Shown here one piece after another: positions 34,466-44,123 of a stretch of 64,000 nucleotides of DNA. Below the pieces are notes generated by a model that did no database searches, was not told where the DNA came from, and saw nothing but the letters and a program-made list of their open reading frames with translations. This stretch comes from Enterobacter sp. SA187 (GTDB lineage: Bacteria > Pseudomonadota > Gammaproteobacteria > Enterobacterales > Enterobacteriaceae), in assembly GCF_001888805.2 (NCBI RefSeq), contig NZ_CP019113.1, positions 1,736,001-1,800,000 on the forward strand, read 5' to 3'. Position numbers and translations under genes: made by a program. Each line of letters begins with the position of its first letter. Position 1 is the stretch's first letter.

Positions 34466-36616
34466 TTAGTGATGCGAGGAGGTTTTCACGCCGCCTTCCG
34501 GCACTGGCACGTACGGCGTTTCTTTATCCGTGCGTACCGTGCTGTTACGGGCTTTCATCCAGGTTTTGAAGCCGTAGAAAATGATGCTGTACACCACCAC
34601 CAGGAACAGAATGCTCAGGCCTGCGTTGGTGTAGTTGTTCACCACGATGTGGTTCATGTTCGCCACTTCCTGCGCGGTCAGCTCGCCGCCGGCGGCAATA
34701 CGCGCTTTGTACTGGCTGGCCATGTAGAAGAAGCCTTCCATCTGCGGATTGTCGCTGAACAGCTTCAGGCCGAGCGCCCAGGTGGTGCAGATCAGCAGCC
34801 ACACCGCCGGAACCATCGTCACCCAGATGTATTTAGTGCGCTGCATTTTCACCAATACCACCGTACCCAGCACCAGCGCCACGGCAGCCAGCATCTGGTT
34901 GGAGATACCGAACAGCGGCCACAGGCTCTTCACGCCGCCCAATGGATCGACCACGCCCTGATACAGCAGGTAGCCCCACAGTCCCACGCAGCCCGCCGTG
35001 CCGATAATACCGGCCACCAGTGAATCGGTTTTCTTCAGGAAAGGCACGAAGTTACCCAGAAGATCCTGCAACATAAAGCGGCCGGAACGTGTACCCGCAT
35101 CCAGCGCGGTCAGAATGAACAGCGCCTCAAACAGAATGCCGAAGTGGTACCAGAAGCCCATATCAGCCCACGGCAGGATCTTGTGGAACACATGCGCGAT
35201 CCCCACCGCCAGCGTCGGCGCGCCACCGGCACGGTTGAGCACGGATGGCTCGCCGATGTCTTTCGCGGTTTGCAGGATCTGCTCAGGGGAAATCACAAAG
35301 CCCCAGGAGCTGACGGTGGCCGCCGCATGCGCGGTGACGTCTTTCAGCTGCGCCATGATCAGCGGGCCGTTTTCACCACCCAGCTCATGCAGGTTTGGCA
35401 TCACGATGCCCAGACCGGCAGGCGGGGTGTTCATGGCAAAGTACAGGCCCGGCTCGATAATGGACGCCGCCACCAGCGCCATGATGGCGACGAAGGATTC
35501 CATCAGCATTGCGCCATAACCGATAAAGCGCGCGTCGGTTTCACAGGCCAGCAGCTTCGGCGTGGTGCCGGAGGCGATCAGTGCATGGAAGCCGGATACC
35601 GCGCCACAGGCGATGGTGATAAACAGGAACGGGAAGAGCGCGCCTTTCCACAGCGGACCGGTACCGTCGATGTACTGGGTCATGGCAGGCATTTTCAGTT
35701 CCGGATTAAGGATCACGATACCGATAGCCAGACCGACGATGACGCCGATTTTCAGGAAGGTCGCCAGATAGTCACGCGGCGCGAGGATCAGCCATACCGG
35801 CAGCAGCGCCGAGATAAAGGCGTAGCCAATCAGCGTAAAGGTGATGGTGGTGTCTTTAAAGGTCAGCGCCGGGCCCCAGTACGGATCGTGCGCAATCACA
35901 CCGCCGAAATAAATCGACGCCACCAACAGCAGGATACCGATCACCGACACTTCACCCACGCGACCCGGACGCAGGAAGCGCATGTAAATGCCCATAAAGA
36001 GCGCGATAGGCACCGTTGAGCAGACGGTAAAGACGCCCCACGGCGATTCCGCCAGCGCTTTCACCACGATCAGCGCCAGCACGGCGAGGATGATGATCAT
36101 GATCAGGAAGCAGCCGAACAGCGCAATGGTGCCGGGTACCGGGCCCATTTCTTCTTTGATCATCTCGCCCAGAGACGCGCCGTTACGGCGGGAGGAGATG
36201 AACAGCACCATAAAGTCCTGTACCGCACCGGCCAGCACCACGCCCGCCAGCAGCCACAGGGTGCCGGGCAGATAGCCCATTTGCGCGGCGAGCACCGGGC
36301 CGACCAGCGGGCCTGCCCCGGCGATGGCGGCAAAGTGGTGCCCGAACAGCACGTTACGGTTGGTCGGCACATAGTTCAGGCCGTCGTTGTTAATGACCGC
36401 GGGCGTGGCGCGCGTCGGGTCAAGTTTCATCACCTTCTGGGCGATGTAGAGGCTGTAGTAGCGGTACGCCACGAGGTAAACCGAAACAGAAGCGACGACG
36501 ATCCACAGGGCGCTTACGCTTTCACCCCGTCGTAAGGCGACGACCGCCAGACAGAATGCACCGAGGATCCCCAGTATCGCCCAGGGTAAGTGCTTAAGTA
36601 GCTTTTTATTATCCAT
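34466..36616 (-). CDS. btsT: pyruvate/H+ symporter BtsT (CstA family)
   Basis: 716 residues, ~16-18 membrane helices. CstA-family landmarks are seen: YVPTNRNVLFGHHFAAIAGA with GPLVGPVLAAQMG, and GFHALIASGTTPK. In E. coli BtsT (YjiY) imports pyruvate and is induced through BtsSR and CRP. It heads btsT-yjiX-yjiA; a strong CRP-like site lies about 190 bp upstream. Confidence 0.95.
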   Translation of the reverse strand: MDNKKLLKHLPWAILGILGAFCLAVVALRRGESVSALWIVVASVSVYLVAYRYYSLYIAQKVMKLDPTRATPAVINNDGLNYVPTNRNVLFGHHFAAIAGAGPLVGPVLAAQMGYLPGTLWLLAGVVLAGAVQDFMVLFISSRRNGASLGEMIKEEMGPVPGTIALFGCFLIMIIILAVLALIVVKALAESPWGVFTVCSTVPIALFMGIYMRFLRPGRVGEVSVIGILLLVASIYFGGVIAHDPYWGPALTFKDTTITFTLIGYAFISALLPVWLILAPRDYLATFLKIGVIVGLAIGIVILNPELKMPAMTQYIDGTGPLWKGALFPFLFITIACGAVSGFHALIASGTTPKLLACETDARFIGYGAMLMESFVAIMALVAASIIEPGLYFAMNTPPAGLGIVMPNLHELGGENGPLIMAQLKDVTAHAAATVSSWGFVISPEQILQTAKDIGEPSVLNRAGGAPTLAVGIAHVFHKILPWADMGFWYHFGILFEALFILTALDAGTRSGRFMLQDLLGNFVPFLKKTDSLVAGIIGTAGCVGLWGYLLYQGVVDPLGGVKSLWPLFGISNQMLAAVALVLGTVVLVKMQRTKYIWVTMVPAVWLLICTTWALGLKLFSDNPQMEGFFYMASQYKARIAAGGELTAQEVANMNHIVVNNYTNAGLSILFLVVVYSIIFYGFKTWMKARNSTVRTDKETPYVPVPEGGVKTSSHH

Positions 36617-36804
36617 ATCAGACCTGGCTTTAAGACCGAAAAGGTCAATGTGTAAGTAGTGAGTTGAAGAGACAGCTTGCCGGGCAGATCATGACAAAGA
36701 GTGCGCAAAAAACGGGCGTAATCTGGCTAAGCGGTAGTTAATGGGGGGTGAGTGGTCGGCGTGAGGAGTAAGCGGTTAATTGCCGCTGTGAGCGCCGGAA
36801 AATG

Positions 36805-36820
36805 TGTGATTGCGATCACG
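36805..36820. promoter_or_regulatory. CRP-like site upstream of btsT
   Basis: TGTGA-TTGCGA-TCACG, nine of ten consensus half-site positions. E. coli btsT is CRP-dependent, so this is the likely equivalent. Confidence 0.7.
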
Positions 36821-36835
36821 TGAAAATTTACGTTT

Positions 36836-36867
36836 CGTAGAAGCGTATGGCAGCAGACGCTTCTACG
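36836..36867 (-). terminator. hairpin downstream of the PD-(D/E)XK-like gene
   Basis: CGTAGAAGCGT / ACGCTTCTACG, perfect 11-bp stem, 10-nt loop, 9 bp past the stop of the minus-strand gene and between it and the btsT promoter. Confidence 0.7.
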
Positions 36868-36875
36868 GAAGCACT

Positions 36876-37418
36876 TTAAATAACGATAAAGCAGTATGGC
36901 GTGTTATCGATAGGTTGCAGCAGTACGTGTCTGTCACGTGATTTTGTCTGGTAATACTTATCGTTAAGGTAACGATCAATGAGTTGGTCGAGCCGTTCGC
37001 GATCAATCAACGTAGTAATGCCCAATGTCCAGAAGCTGCGCAGATCGATTTCAGAACGTTTAATACGCGCGCTCTTTTCCAAATCCCGAATCATATTTTT
37101 CACACAACTTGTGGGATCACGGTTCTGTTTTACTTCCAGCGCGATATAAGTATCCAGTGCCCAGCCTTTTTTTCGCAGCAGAAAATCGGTGCGCAGACTA
37201 TTGCGTACCGGATTTTTACGTAAATCACACCCCAACGTCTGTTCACGCCACCACTCATGCCCGGTAGAAACCAGCAGGTTAGCAAATTCAATCTGCATCC
37301 AGATTTCCCAGCCAGAGATATCATACTGGTCGATAATGTTGAGCTTCTGGCGAATATCTTCCCGTTCAAAAAAAAGATGTAGCAAGGTCGTCAAATGGTC
37401 GTAATCGCGATCAATCAT
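36876..37418 (-). CDS. PD-(D/E)XK nuclease-like protein of unknown function
   Basis: 180 residues, no named family recognised. A helix with Glu (WEIWMQIEFANLLV) is followed by RTDFLLRKKGW, then YIALEVKQNRD, i.e. E...D...ExK in the spacing of the PD-(D/E)XK nuclease fold, then Arg/Lys-rich helices. GGGAGAA precedes ATG. It sits alone between the btsT promoter and tsr, where E. coli has no such gene. It may be a restriction-type or repair nuclease; it could also be a non-catalytic fold relative. Catalytic residues appear intact. Confidence 0.6.
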   Translation of the reverse strand: MIDRDYDHLTTLLHLFFEREDIRQKLNIIDQYDISGWEIWMQIEFANLLVSTGHEWWREQTLGCDLRKNPVRNSLRTDFLLRKKGWALDTYIALEVKQNRDPTSCVKNMIRDLEKSARIKRSEIDLRSFWTLGITTLIDRERLDQLIDRYLNDKYYQTKSRDRHVLLQPIDNTPYCFIVI

Positions 37419-37592
37419 GGGGTTCTCCCGAAAAAATCACATTATATGCATGGTTTTTAGGATGAAAAACCATAATGTGATAATTGTTGTTACATCGTAA
37501 CTTAATGAAAATTATCGGGATAACGTGCTGAATTAGACGACTGCATGGAAGGGGGCTACACACTCATCGACTACCGCTTATGCGATTTACCG

Positions 37593-37619
37593 TAAAGTTT
37601 TTCCTATCCAGGCCGACAA
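37593..37619 (+). promoter_or_regulatory. sigma-28 (FliA) promoter of tsr
   Basis: TAAAGTTT (37593-37600), 11-bp spacer, GCCGACAA (37612-37619), a near-perfect flagellar class III promoter (consensus TAAAGTTT-N11-GCCGATAA), about 30 bp before the tsr start. Confidence 0.92.
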
Positions 37620-37648
37620 AGTGTTATTCGTCCAAAGGAATGAAAAAC

Positions 37649-39310
37649 ATGTTAAACCGTATCAAAATTGTGACCAGTTTACTGCTGGTACTGTGTTTAT
37701 TTGGCCTTTTACAATTAACCTCCGGTGGTCTCTTCTTTAACGCCCTCAAGCATGACAAAGAAAACTTCACCGTTCTGCAAACCATTCGCGCTCAGCAGTC
37801 CACGCTGAACGGTAGCTGGGTGGCGCTGTTGCAGACCCGTAACACGCTCAACCGTGCCGGGATCCGCTACATGATGGATCAGAATAACATCGGCAGCGGC
37901 GCGACCGTGGCGGAACTGATGCAGATTGCGACCGCTTCTCTGAAGCAGGCGGAAGTGCGCTGGAACGAGTATCAGGCGCTGCCGCGCGATCCTCGCCAGA
38001 GCGAAGCCGCAGCCGCCGAAGTGAAGCGTAACTACGACATCTATCACGGTGCGCTGGCCGAGCTGATCCAGTTACTGGGCGCAGGCAAAATCACCGAGTT
38101 CTTCGATCAGCCAACCCAGGGTTATCAGGATGGCTTTGAGAAGCAGTATGTGCAGTATCTGGAGCAGAACGACCATCTGTATGACGTGGCGGTCGCCGAT
38201 AACGACAGCTCCTACAGCATGGCGGTGTGGATCATTATCAGCGTGCTGACCGTGGTGCTGGCGGTGATTATTGCCGTGTGGTTCGGCATTAAAAACGTGC
38301 TGATTGCTCCGCTGCAACGTCTGGTGGAAAGCATCCGTCACATTGCGGGCGGCGATCTGGAACAGGATATCAACGTACACGGCACTAACGAGATGGGGCA
38401 GCTGGCAGACAGCCTGCGCCACATGCAGAGCGAGCTGGTACGTACCGTGGGCGACGTGCGCAGCGGCGCGGACGCGATTTACAGCGGCGCCAGCGAAATC
38501 TCCGCCGGTAATAACGATCTCTCCTCCCGTACTGAACAGCAGGCCGCTTCCCTGGAAGAGACTGCCGCCAGCATGGAAGAGCTGACCGCTACCGTGAAGC
38601 AGAACGCCGAAAACGCCCGTCAGGCGAGCCATCTGGCGCTCAGCGCGTCAGAAACCGCGCAGAAGGGCGGCAAGGTGGTGGATAACGTGGTGCAGACCAT
38701 GCGCGACATCGCCGGCAGTTCGCAGAAAATTGCTGACATTATCAGCGTGATCGACGGCATTGCCTTCCAGACCAACATCCTGGCGCTGAACGCCGCGGTG
38801 GAAGCGGCGCGTGCCGGTGAACAGGGCCGTGGTTTTGCGGTGGTGGCCGGTGAAGTGCGTAACCTCGCCCAGCGTAGTGCGCAGGCGGCGCGTGAAATTA
38901 AGAGCCTGATCGAAGACTCTGTGGGTCGCGTTGAAATCGGCTCCACGCTGGTGGAAAGCGCCGGTGAAACCATGGATGAGATCGTCAGCGCGGTAACCCG
39001 TGTGACCGACATTATGGGCGAAATCGCCTCTGCCTCTGATGAGCAGAGCCGCGGTATCGACCAGGTAGGTCTGGCGGTGGCGGAAATGGATCGTGTGACG
39101 CAGCAGAACGCCTCGCTGGTGGAAGAATCCGCCGCTGCCGCTGCTGCCCTGGAAGAGCAGGCGAGCCGTCTGACGCAGGCCGTTGCGGTGTTCCGCACCC
39201 GTCGCGTCGCACGCCCGGCTTCAGCAGGTATCACCCCGGTGCAGACCATGGCGCCGACGGTGTTGACGCGTAAAGTCGCAACGACAGATGAGAACTGGGA
39301 AACGTTTTAA
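37649..39310 (+). CDS. tsr: methyl-accepting chemotaxis protein Tsr (serine receptor)
   Basis: 553 residues from ATG 37649, chosen because AAAGGA is 9 nt away and the FliA promoter lies between it and the longer ORF start. Two membrane helices (IVTSLLLVLCLFGLLQLTSG and MAVWIIISVLTVVLAVIIAV) bracket a periplasmic domain with NRAGIRYMMDQ; HAMP follows, then the cytoplasmic hairpin with the invariant tip IDGIAFQTNILALNAAVEAA and the C-terminal NWETF that tethers CheR and CheB. Senses serine and signals through CheW/CheA. Intact. Confidence 0.96.
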   Translation: MLNRIKIVTSLLLVLCLFGLLQLTSGGLFFNALKHDKENFTVLQTIRAQQSTLNGSWVALLQTRNTLNRAGIRYMMDQNNIGSGATVAELMQIATASLKQAEVRWNEYQALPRDPRQSEAAAAEVKRNYDIYHGALAELIQLLGAGKITEFFDQPTQGYQDGFEKQYVQYLEQNDHLYDVAVADNDSSYSMAVWIIISVLTVVLAVIIAVWFGIKNVLIAPLQRLVESIRHIAGGDLEQDINVHGTNEMGQLADSLRHMQSELVRTVGDVRSGADAIYSGASEISAGNNDLSSRTEQQAASLEETAASMEELTATVKQNAENARQASHLALSASETAQKGGKVVDNVVQTMRDIAGSSQKIADIISVIDGIAFQTNILALNAAVEAARAGEQGRGFAVVAGEVRNLAQRSAQAAREIKSLIEDSVGRVEIGSTLVESAGETMDEIVSAVTRVTDIMGEIASASDEQSRGIDQVGLAVAEMDRVTQQNASLVEESAAAAAALEEQASRLTQAVAVFRTRRVARPASAGITPVQTMAPTVLTRKVATTDENWETF

Positions 39311-39317
39311 ACTTTAA

Positions 39318-39503
39318 ATGCCCGGTGGCGCTGCGCTTACCGGGCCTACAGGATTGCCTCTGTAGGCCCGGCAAGCCTGCGCCGCCGGGCATTAACGTTC
39401 AAATGGTTTGCTGATTGTAGGCCCGGCAAGCTTCGCGCCGCCGGGCATTAACGTTCAGATGGTTTGCTGATTGTAGGCCCGGTAAGCTTCGCGCCGCCGG
39501 GCA
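39318..39503. repeat. four-unit BIME with a tandem 56-bp repeat after tsr
   Basis: REP units at about 39318-39346, 39363-39390, 39418-39446 and 39474-39502, between convergent tsr and opgB. Units 3 and 4 with their linkers are a tandem duplication of 56 bp (39391-39446 and 39447-39502) differing at only a few bases. Confidence 0.9.
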
Positions 39504-39512
39504 CATCCAAAT

Positions 39513-41804
39513 TTACCCGCCGACTTTCACCACTTTAATTTCCACCATCCCGATACCCAGCTGACGCGGTGAATGACCGAGAATATTGCCTTCGTTGGTC
39601 GACTGCGGATCCGGCGGGACGATCTCCAGCGTATTGCTGTGCGCCGGATTACTGAAGCGCAGCGTGGTGGTGGAAAGATCGTGACCGAGGGTCAGCGTCT
39701 GTTCGCTGTTACCGACGCGCACCGGGATAGGGCGATCGGCGTTCGGGCCAAAGGCTTTGGCGGTGATCACCAGATCAAACTCCGCGGGCAACGGCGCCTT
39801 GTATTCGATTTTCACCGCCTTACCAAGCTGAGCGTTCGACCAGCGTCCCCAGGATTCCGGACGCGAAATACCGCTGAACTGCTTCACTTCCTCCGGCGCG
39901 CCGGCGACGTTAAACACAAAGCTGTCGGCTTTGTAGCGAATATCGTTATCCACCACTTTTAATTTATCGACGTTCGCCTTATAGCGCAGGGTGTCGATCA
40001 TGGTCTCTTTGAAGGCCGTTTTGCCTTGCCACTGTGCGCGGTCAACGCGCTGTACGCGCTGCTCGCCGCCCAGCTGTCCCTGGGAGACGCACCAGTCAGT
40101 GGACAGCGCCAGCTGCGGCGCCCACAGCTGCGCCATCTTGTAGCACTGATCGACCCACACGAAATTATCCCGCGGCGCGAAATCCGCCAGCTGGAAGCGC
40201 AGCGGGGCGGAGTATTCGCTCTCCGGCAGCGGCTCGACGCGCTGATCGGAAACACGCAACAGCAGCGGCAGACGGAAATGGCTGCCGGAAAAGGCGATCA
40301 TCTTTTTGTCGGTATCGACGGTGAAATCCTTCATCTCTTTCGGGAAGTTCCACAGCCGGATGATGTCCGGCTTCCAGGACAGCACCTTCTCTTTCATATT
40401 CAGGAAGGATTCCGACAGCGACTGGCCGGAAAGGCTGCTGCGCCCGAGGCCGATAAAGTTATCGCCGCCGAGAATATCCAGCACAGTCGCGCCGTTATCC
40501 ATGGTGTTGCGCTTGAGGCCGGACACGTCCTGCTGCGGTTTATCGCCACGCAGCACAAAGAACAGGTTGTTGCGATCCTGCTTGCTGAGGTATTTCCAGG
40601 CGGTGTTATTCATCGCCAGATGATCGGACGAGACCACAATCACCGTGTCCTTGTACCAGGGCGAGGCCTGGATTTTCTGGATCAGCGCCGCAATATGCTG
40701 CTGGCTACAGGTGACCGCGCTGAACGACTGGTTGAGTTTGCCGTCCATCTCATAGCGTTTACGATCGCAGGTCCGCGAGATAAAACCGTCAGGATGATGG
40801 GTGTCCACCGTCAGGGTGAACAGCGAAAAACGTTTGCCGCTTTTGGACAGTTCTTCGTACTTTTTCCACACCTCATCCAGCACGGTGTCGTCGTAAAAAC
40901 CCCAGTCATTACGGTAAGCAGGATCGGCAACCTGGCTTTTCAACTCTTCCGCACCCACCAGATGATCGAAACCGTGGGATTTCAGGAACACGTCTTTACC
41001 GGCGAAACGCAGATTCGCGCCCTGCACGAAATGGTTTTCATAGCCGGAGTTTTTCAGGATATCCCCCAGACACAAATTCTGCGGGAAGAAGCTCGACATG
41101 GACGCAGAGGCGTTGCCTTCAAAAGGCGCGAACAGCGGAATGCCGCACTGGGAGGCCACCATACCGGCAATGGTGTAATCGGTGCCGGGCAGCTGCGCGG
41201 TATGGGTAAAATCGATGCTGTTATTTTTGATTGCCCCCAGCTCCGGCGTCAGATCCGGGAAGGCGGCGTTATCGAAATAAGTGCGCTCAAGACTCTCGCC
41301 GTAGATATAGACGAGGTTGAGTTTGGGATCCGGAATGCTTTTGGCGGGCACTTTATACCAGGTGTCGAAGTCCGGCGAGCTTTCCCGCGACTGGGATTTA
41401 ACCAGCTCGGTGATCTGATGAAACGCCGGGCTGGCATCCACCGAGCCGAGCGCCAGCATCAGCGCCAGCAGGCTGTAGCCAAAATGAAAGGGCATATGGC
41501 GGCGACGGCGCAAAATCCAGCCGAGGGCGCTGAACACCGCAATCAGCGCGAGGATCAGGCCCGCGCCGGGCAATATGTACTTACTGACGCCCGCGCCGGT
41601 CAGGCTGTTGGTCAGCGTGTAGAGCACCGCATCGTTGATACCGTCACCGGTAAAGTAATCGCTGGCGTAGAGGGTGATATTAAGAACCACAAAAAGGCCG
41701 AGCACAATCAGCGTGGCGGTAAACCACCATGTATTGCGGCCTGCTTTCCAGGCGTAAATCACCACGGAAGCAAGAAAAAGGGCAAGGGAAAGTAATTCCG
41801 ACAC
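39513..41804 (-). CDS. opgB: phosphoglycerol transferase I, OpgB
   Basis: 763 residues with a GTG start, the same length as E. coli OpgB (MdoB). Four N-terminal membrane helices, then a periplasmic sulfatase/LTA-synthase-like domain: VYIYGESLERTYFD (nucleophile region), QLPGTDYTIAGMVASQCGIP, TVDTHHPDGF and VVSSDHLAM supply metal ligands. It transfers phosphoglycerol from phosphatidylglycerol to osmoregulated periplasmic glucans. Confidence 0.96.
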   Translation of the reverse strand: MSELLSLALFLASVVIYAWKAGRNTWWFTATLIVLGLFVVLNITLYASDYFTGDGINDAVLYTLTNSLTGAGVSKYILPGAGLILALIAVFSALGWILRRRRHMPFHFGYSLLALMLALGSVDASPAFHQITELVKSQSRESSPDFDTWYKVPAKSIPDPKLNLVYIYGESLERTYFDNAAFPDLTPELGAIKNNSIDFTHTAQLPGTDYTIAGMVASQCGIPLFAPFEGNASASMSSFFPQNLCLGDILKNSGYENHFVQGANLRFAGKDVFLKSHGFDHLVGAEELKSQVADPAYRNDWGFYDDTVLDEVWKKYEELSKSGKRFSLFTLTVDTHHPDGFISRTCDRKRYEMDGKLNQSFSAVTCSQQHIAALIQKIQASPWYKDTVIVVSSDHLAMNNTAWKYLSKQDRNNLFFVLRGDKPQQDVSGLKRNTMDNGATVLDILGGDNFIGLGRSSLSGQSLSESFLNMKEKVLSWKPDIIRLWNFPKEMKDFTVDTDKKMIAFSGSHFRLPLLLRVSDQRVEPLPESEYSAPLRFQLADFAPRDNFVWVDQCYKMAQLWAPQLALSTDWCVSQGQLGGEQRVQRVDRAQWQGKTAFKETMIDTLRYKANVDKLKVVDNDIRYKADSFVFNVAGAPEEVKQFSGISRPESWGRWSNAQLGKAVKIEYKAPLPAEFDLVITAKAFGPNADRPIPVRVGNSEQTLTLGHDLSTTTLRFSNPAHSNTLEIVPPDPQSTNEGNILGHSPRQLGIGMVEIKVVKVGG

Positions 41805-42051
41805 AGCCTGTCCTCATCAGTCGCCAGTCGCGCGGCTGGCCATTGCTGTTATTTTTGAGCGATACAATGTAAATGGGATGTCATACTGCTGCAATTCTAG
41901 TGTCATTAAATCGTGCAGTGATTCAGATTTGGTTTAGATGTGTGACTATTTGAAGAGCGTCGCATCTTTAAATGAGGCGGGAATAATGGCGGGCAAAGAT
42001 GGAAAGCGGCAGGCGACGTCGCGTCTGTCATGAACGCGACGTTTACGCCCC

Positions 42052-42543
42052 TCAGGACAGGAAGCCTATCCCCTGTTTCAGTACGATATCGCAGGCTTTG
42101 GTTTTGACTTTCTCCGCCAGCGGGGAGTTGCCGATATTACTCAGGCTGAGTTGTTCACCCTCTTTGGTGTTAAGCAGTCCCTGGAGGCCATCAAGATAGT
42201 TGGTATCCTGCTGCTGCGCGGCGGGCGTACTCAGGCCCAGTTTTTCCATCACCTGATTTTTCACGTTTTCCGCATTGGTGACCGAGGCCAGCTTGTTTTT
42301 GGCGCAATACTGCAAAATGCCTGCGGCATTGTTCATGTTGTCGGCGCTTAACGCCTGGTTGCCGCCGTTAAGTAAGCCGCCCAGTGACGAGAGCGACAGG
42401 CCGCCCTGCTGTGAGTCATTGTTCTGGCTGAGCTGCGTGGCAGCGCTGGAGAGGGATTCCTGCCAGGAGGCGGCGTTGGCGGCGGTGGAGAGAAGGGCGC
42501 TGCCGACAAGGGCGCAGCAAAGCATACGTTGGGCTAATTTCAT
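42052..42543 (-). CDS. yjjA: DUF2501 periplasmic protein YjjA
   Basis: 163 residues from ATG 42543 (E. coli 164). Signal peptide KLAQRMLCCALVGSALLSTA ending NAA, then a Ser/Gln/Asn-rich region and two conserved Cys (QYCAKN, TKACDIV) likely disulfide bonded. The ORF extends 22 codons upstream without a signal peptide; the inner ATG is the family start. Function unknown; same place next to dnaC as in E. coli. Confidence 0.9.
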   Translation of the reverse strand: MKLAQRMLCCALVGSALLSTAANAASWQESLSSAATQLSQNNDSQQGGLSLSSLGGLLNGGNQALSADNMNNAAGILQYCAKNKLASVTNAENVKNQVMEKLGLSTPAAQQQDTNYLDGLQGLLNTKEGEQLSLSNIGNSPLAEKVKTKACDIVLKQGIGFLS

Positions 42544-42627
42544 CTGGCGTACTCTTGGGTAATGCCCTGACGGGCAGGATCGGCCCATTATTACAGGGCC
42601 GACGCGCATTACGGGTTCAGATTGCTC

Positions 42628-43365
42628 TCAATACTCTTTTCCGGTGACGCGGCTGCGGTAGCTTTCCCAGTTGAATATCACCCACAGGCTGTTGCCCAGA
42701 CGCATCCTGTCCATCACGCGCTCACCGAGCAGTTTGGTCATTTCGTCCATATTGCTGTTGGTCAGCATCCCGGTCGGGCGTTTGGAGGAGGAGCGACGAT
42801 CGACGATCTGATTGATGATCACTTTTTCGTAGCGCGATTCGGACTGCATGCCGATCTCGTCGATCACCAGCAGATCGACATTGCTCAGATCGTTGAGCAA
42901 CTGCTCCTCGCTGATCTGGCGATTATTGAAGGTGTCTTTCATCGCCGACATAATATCCGCCACGGTAATAATGAGCACCGATTTGCCGCGCAGCAGCAGT
43001 TCGTTGCAGATAGCCGCCGCGAGGTGATTTTTACCGGTGCCAGGCTTGCCGGAAAAGATAAAGCTGGCGATGTTGCCGTCGAAGGCTTCCACGTACTGAC
43101 GCGCTTTGGCAAGGGCGTTCATCTGGCCTTCGTTCTCGACTTTATAGTTATCGAACGAGCAGTTCTGGTGTAAAGGACGGATGCCGGAGCGGTTAAAGGT
43201 GCGCTGCATTTTCATGGCGCGGTTTTCACGCGCAAGGGCAGCGGCGCGGATCTCACCTTGCTCTTTTTGCCACGCCAGCAGCTCTTCGCCCGTTTTAAAC
43301 GCGGGTTTAACGTGCTCTGGCATCATCTTTTGCAGACGTTTCATCAGTTCGCCGACGTTTTTCAT
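42628..43365 (-). CDS. dnaC: DNA replication helicase loader DnaC
   Basis: 245 residues from the third of three consecutive ATGs, matching E. coli DnaC; AGAGG lies 6 nt before it. Walker A FIFSGKPGTGKNHLAAAICN, Walker B LLVIDEIG, and the DnaB-binding N-terminus are present. AAA+ loader that opens the DnaB ring at oriC and restart sites. Start overlaps the dnaT stop region. Confidence 0.96.
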   Translation of the reverse strand: MKNVGELMKRLQKMMPEHVKPAFKTGEELLAWQKEQGEIRAAALARENRAMKMQRTFNRSGIRPLHQNCSFDNYKVENEGQMNALAKARQYVEAFDGNIASFIFSGKPGTGKNHLAAAICNELLLRGKSVLIITVADIMSAMKDTFNNRQISEEQLLNDLSNVDLLVIDEIGMQSESRYEKVIINQIVDRRSSSKRPTGMLTNSNMDEMTKLLGERVMDRMRLGNSLWVIFNWESYRSRVTGKEY

Positions 43366-43367
43366 CA

Positions 43368-43907
43368 TCATCCTCTGAAACCGGGTGGAATTTGATTATC
43401 AGGCTCGCTCACCGTGTTCACATCACGCCTGAGCGATGCGCCCTGGCTGGCGCGGCTCATCTGAACGCTGCGCGCCAGCTTTTGCTGCCACTGGATATGG
43501 TGGAAGACTTTGCCTTCCGCCTGCCAGTAGGCCACGAATGACGCCAGTTCTTCCGGCGTAACCGGCTGCGTCAGGCCGATACCCCACAGCGCTGCCTGAC
43601 GCTGAAAATCCGCGTCGGGCTGCCAGGCGGGATACATGGCAAATTTCCCTATCGGCACGCTCACCGGCGCGGCCGCAGGTTCTTCATAAAACTGTGCGTC
43701 CAGCGCCACATCGCTGGCCGGGCGTTCCAGACGGGCTTCCAGTTCCAGCAACTGCGCCAGCCGCGCAGGGGTGAGCGCGTAAAAAGCCGGTGCATTATTG
43801 GCAAACACGGCCACCGTGCCGTGCGGCGCTTGCGCCAGAACGGTGGCGTGCTGGCGCGTAAAATCATCGATGCCGATGACGTTCGTGGACAGGATTCTGG
43901 AGGACAT
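43368..43907 (-). CDS. dnaT: primosomal protein DnaT
   Basis: 179 residues, E. coli length. N-terminal oligomerisation domain (SSRILSTNVIGIDDFTRQHA) and C-terminal ssDNA-binding part (PVTPEELASFVAYWQAEGKV). Acts in PriA-dependent replication restart with DnaC-DnaB. Upstream of dnaC in one operon. Confidence 0.95.
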   Translation of the reverse strand: MSSRILSTNVIGIDDFTRQHATVLAQAPHGTVAVFANNAPAFYALTPARLAQLLELEARLERPASDVALDAQFYEEPAAAPVSVPIGKFAMYPAWQPDADFQRQAALWGIGLTQPVTPEELASFVAYWQAEGKVFHHIQWQQKLARSVQMSRASQGASLRRDVNTVSEPDNQIPPGFRG

Positions 43908-44123
43908 TGTGCTATCTCAAACTGACTGGTACAGACATTGCGAAGGGATCCGCAACTGATATGTGCACATAGTAGCACAGAGCGCTGCCCGGAAAGCAGT
44001 GCAGAAAAGAAAGCCGGGTTTCCCCGGCCTTAAGTGTTGACTAATCAACAGGATAAAGGAGGCGGCTGCGCAAGCGGGCAGCCGTCTTGTCCTCCCGAAA
44101 AGCCCCCTGGTGAGGGTAATAAA

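Noticed and set aside
36617..36800. BtsR-binding repeat (ACCRT-N9-ACCRT) before btsT
   Set aside because: I looked for it on the minus strand and found no clear match to both half-sites.
39318..39503. Regularly spaced repeats resembling a small CRISPR array
   Set aside because: Units are REP palindromes and the linkers are themselves repeated rather than unique; no cas genes nearby.
40026..41795. 589-codon open frame opposite opgB
   Set aside because: Exact antisense shadow of a conserved high-GC gene; no family motif, and His/Arg/Gln-rich translation typical of shadows.
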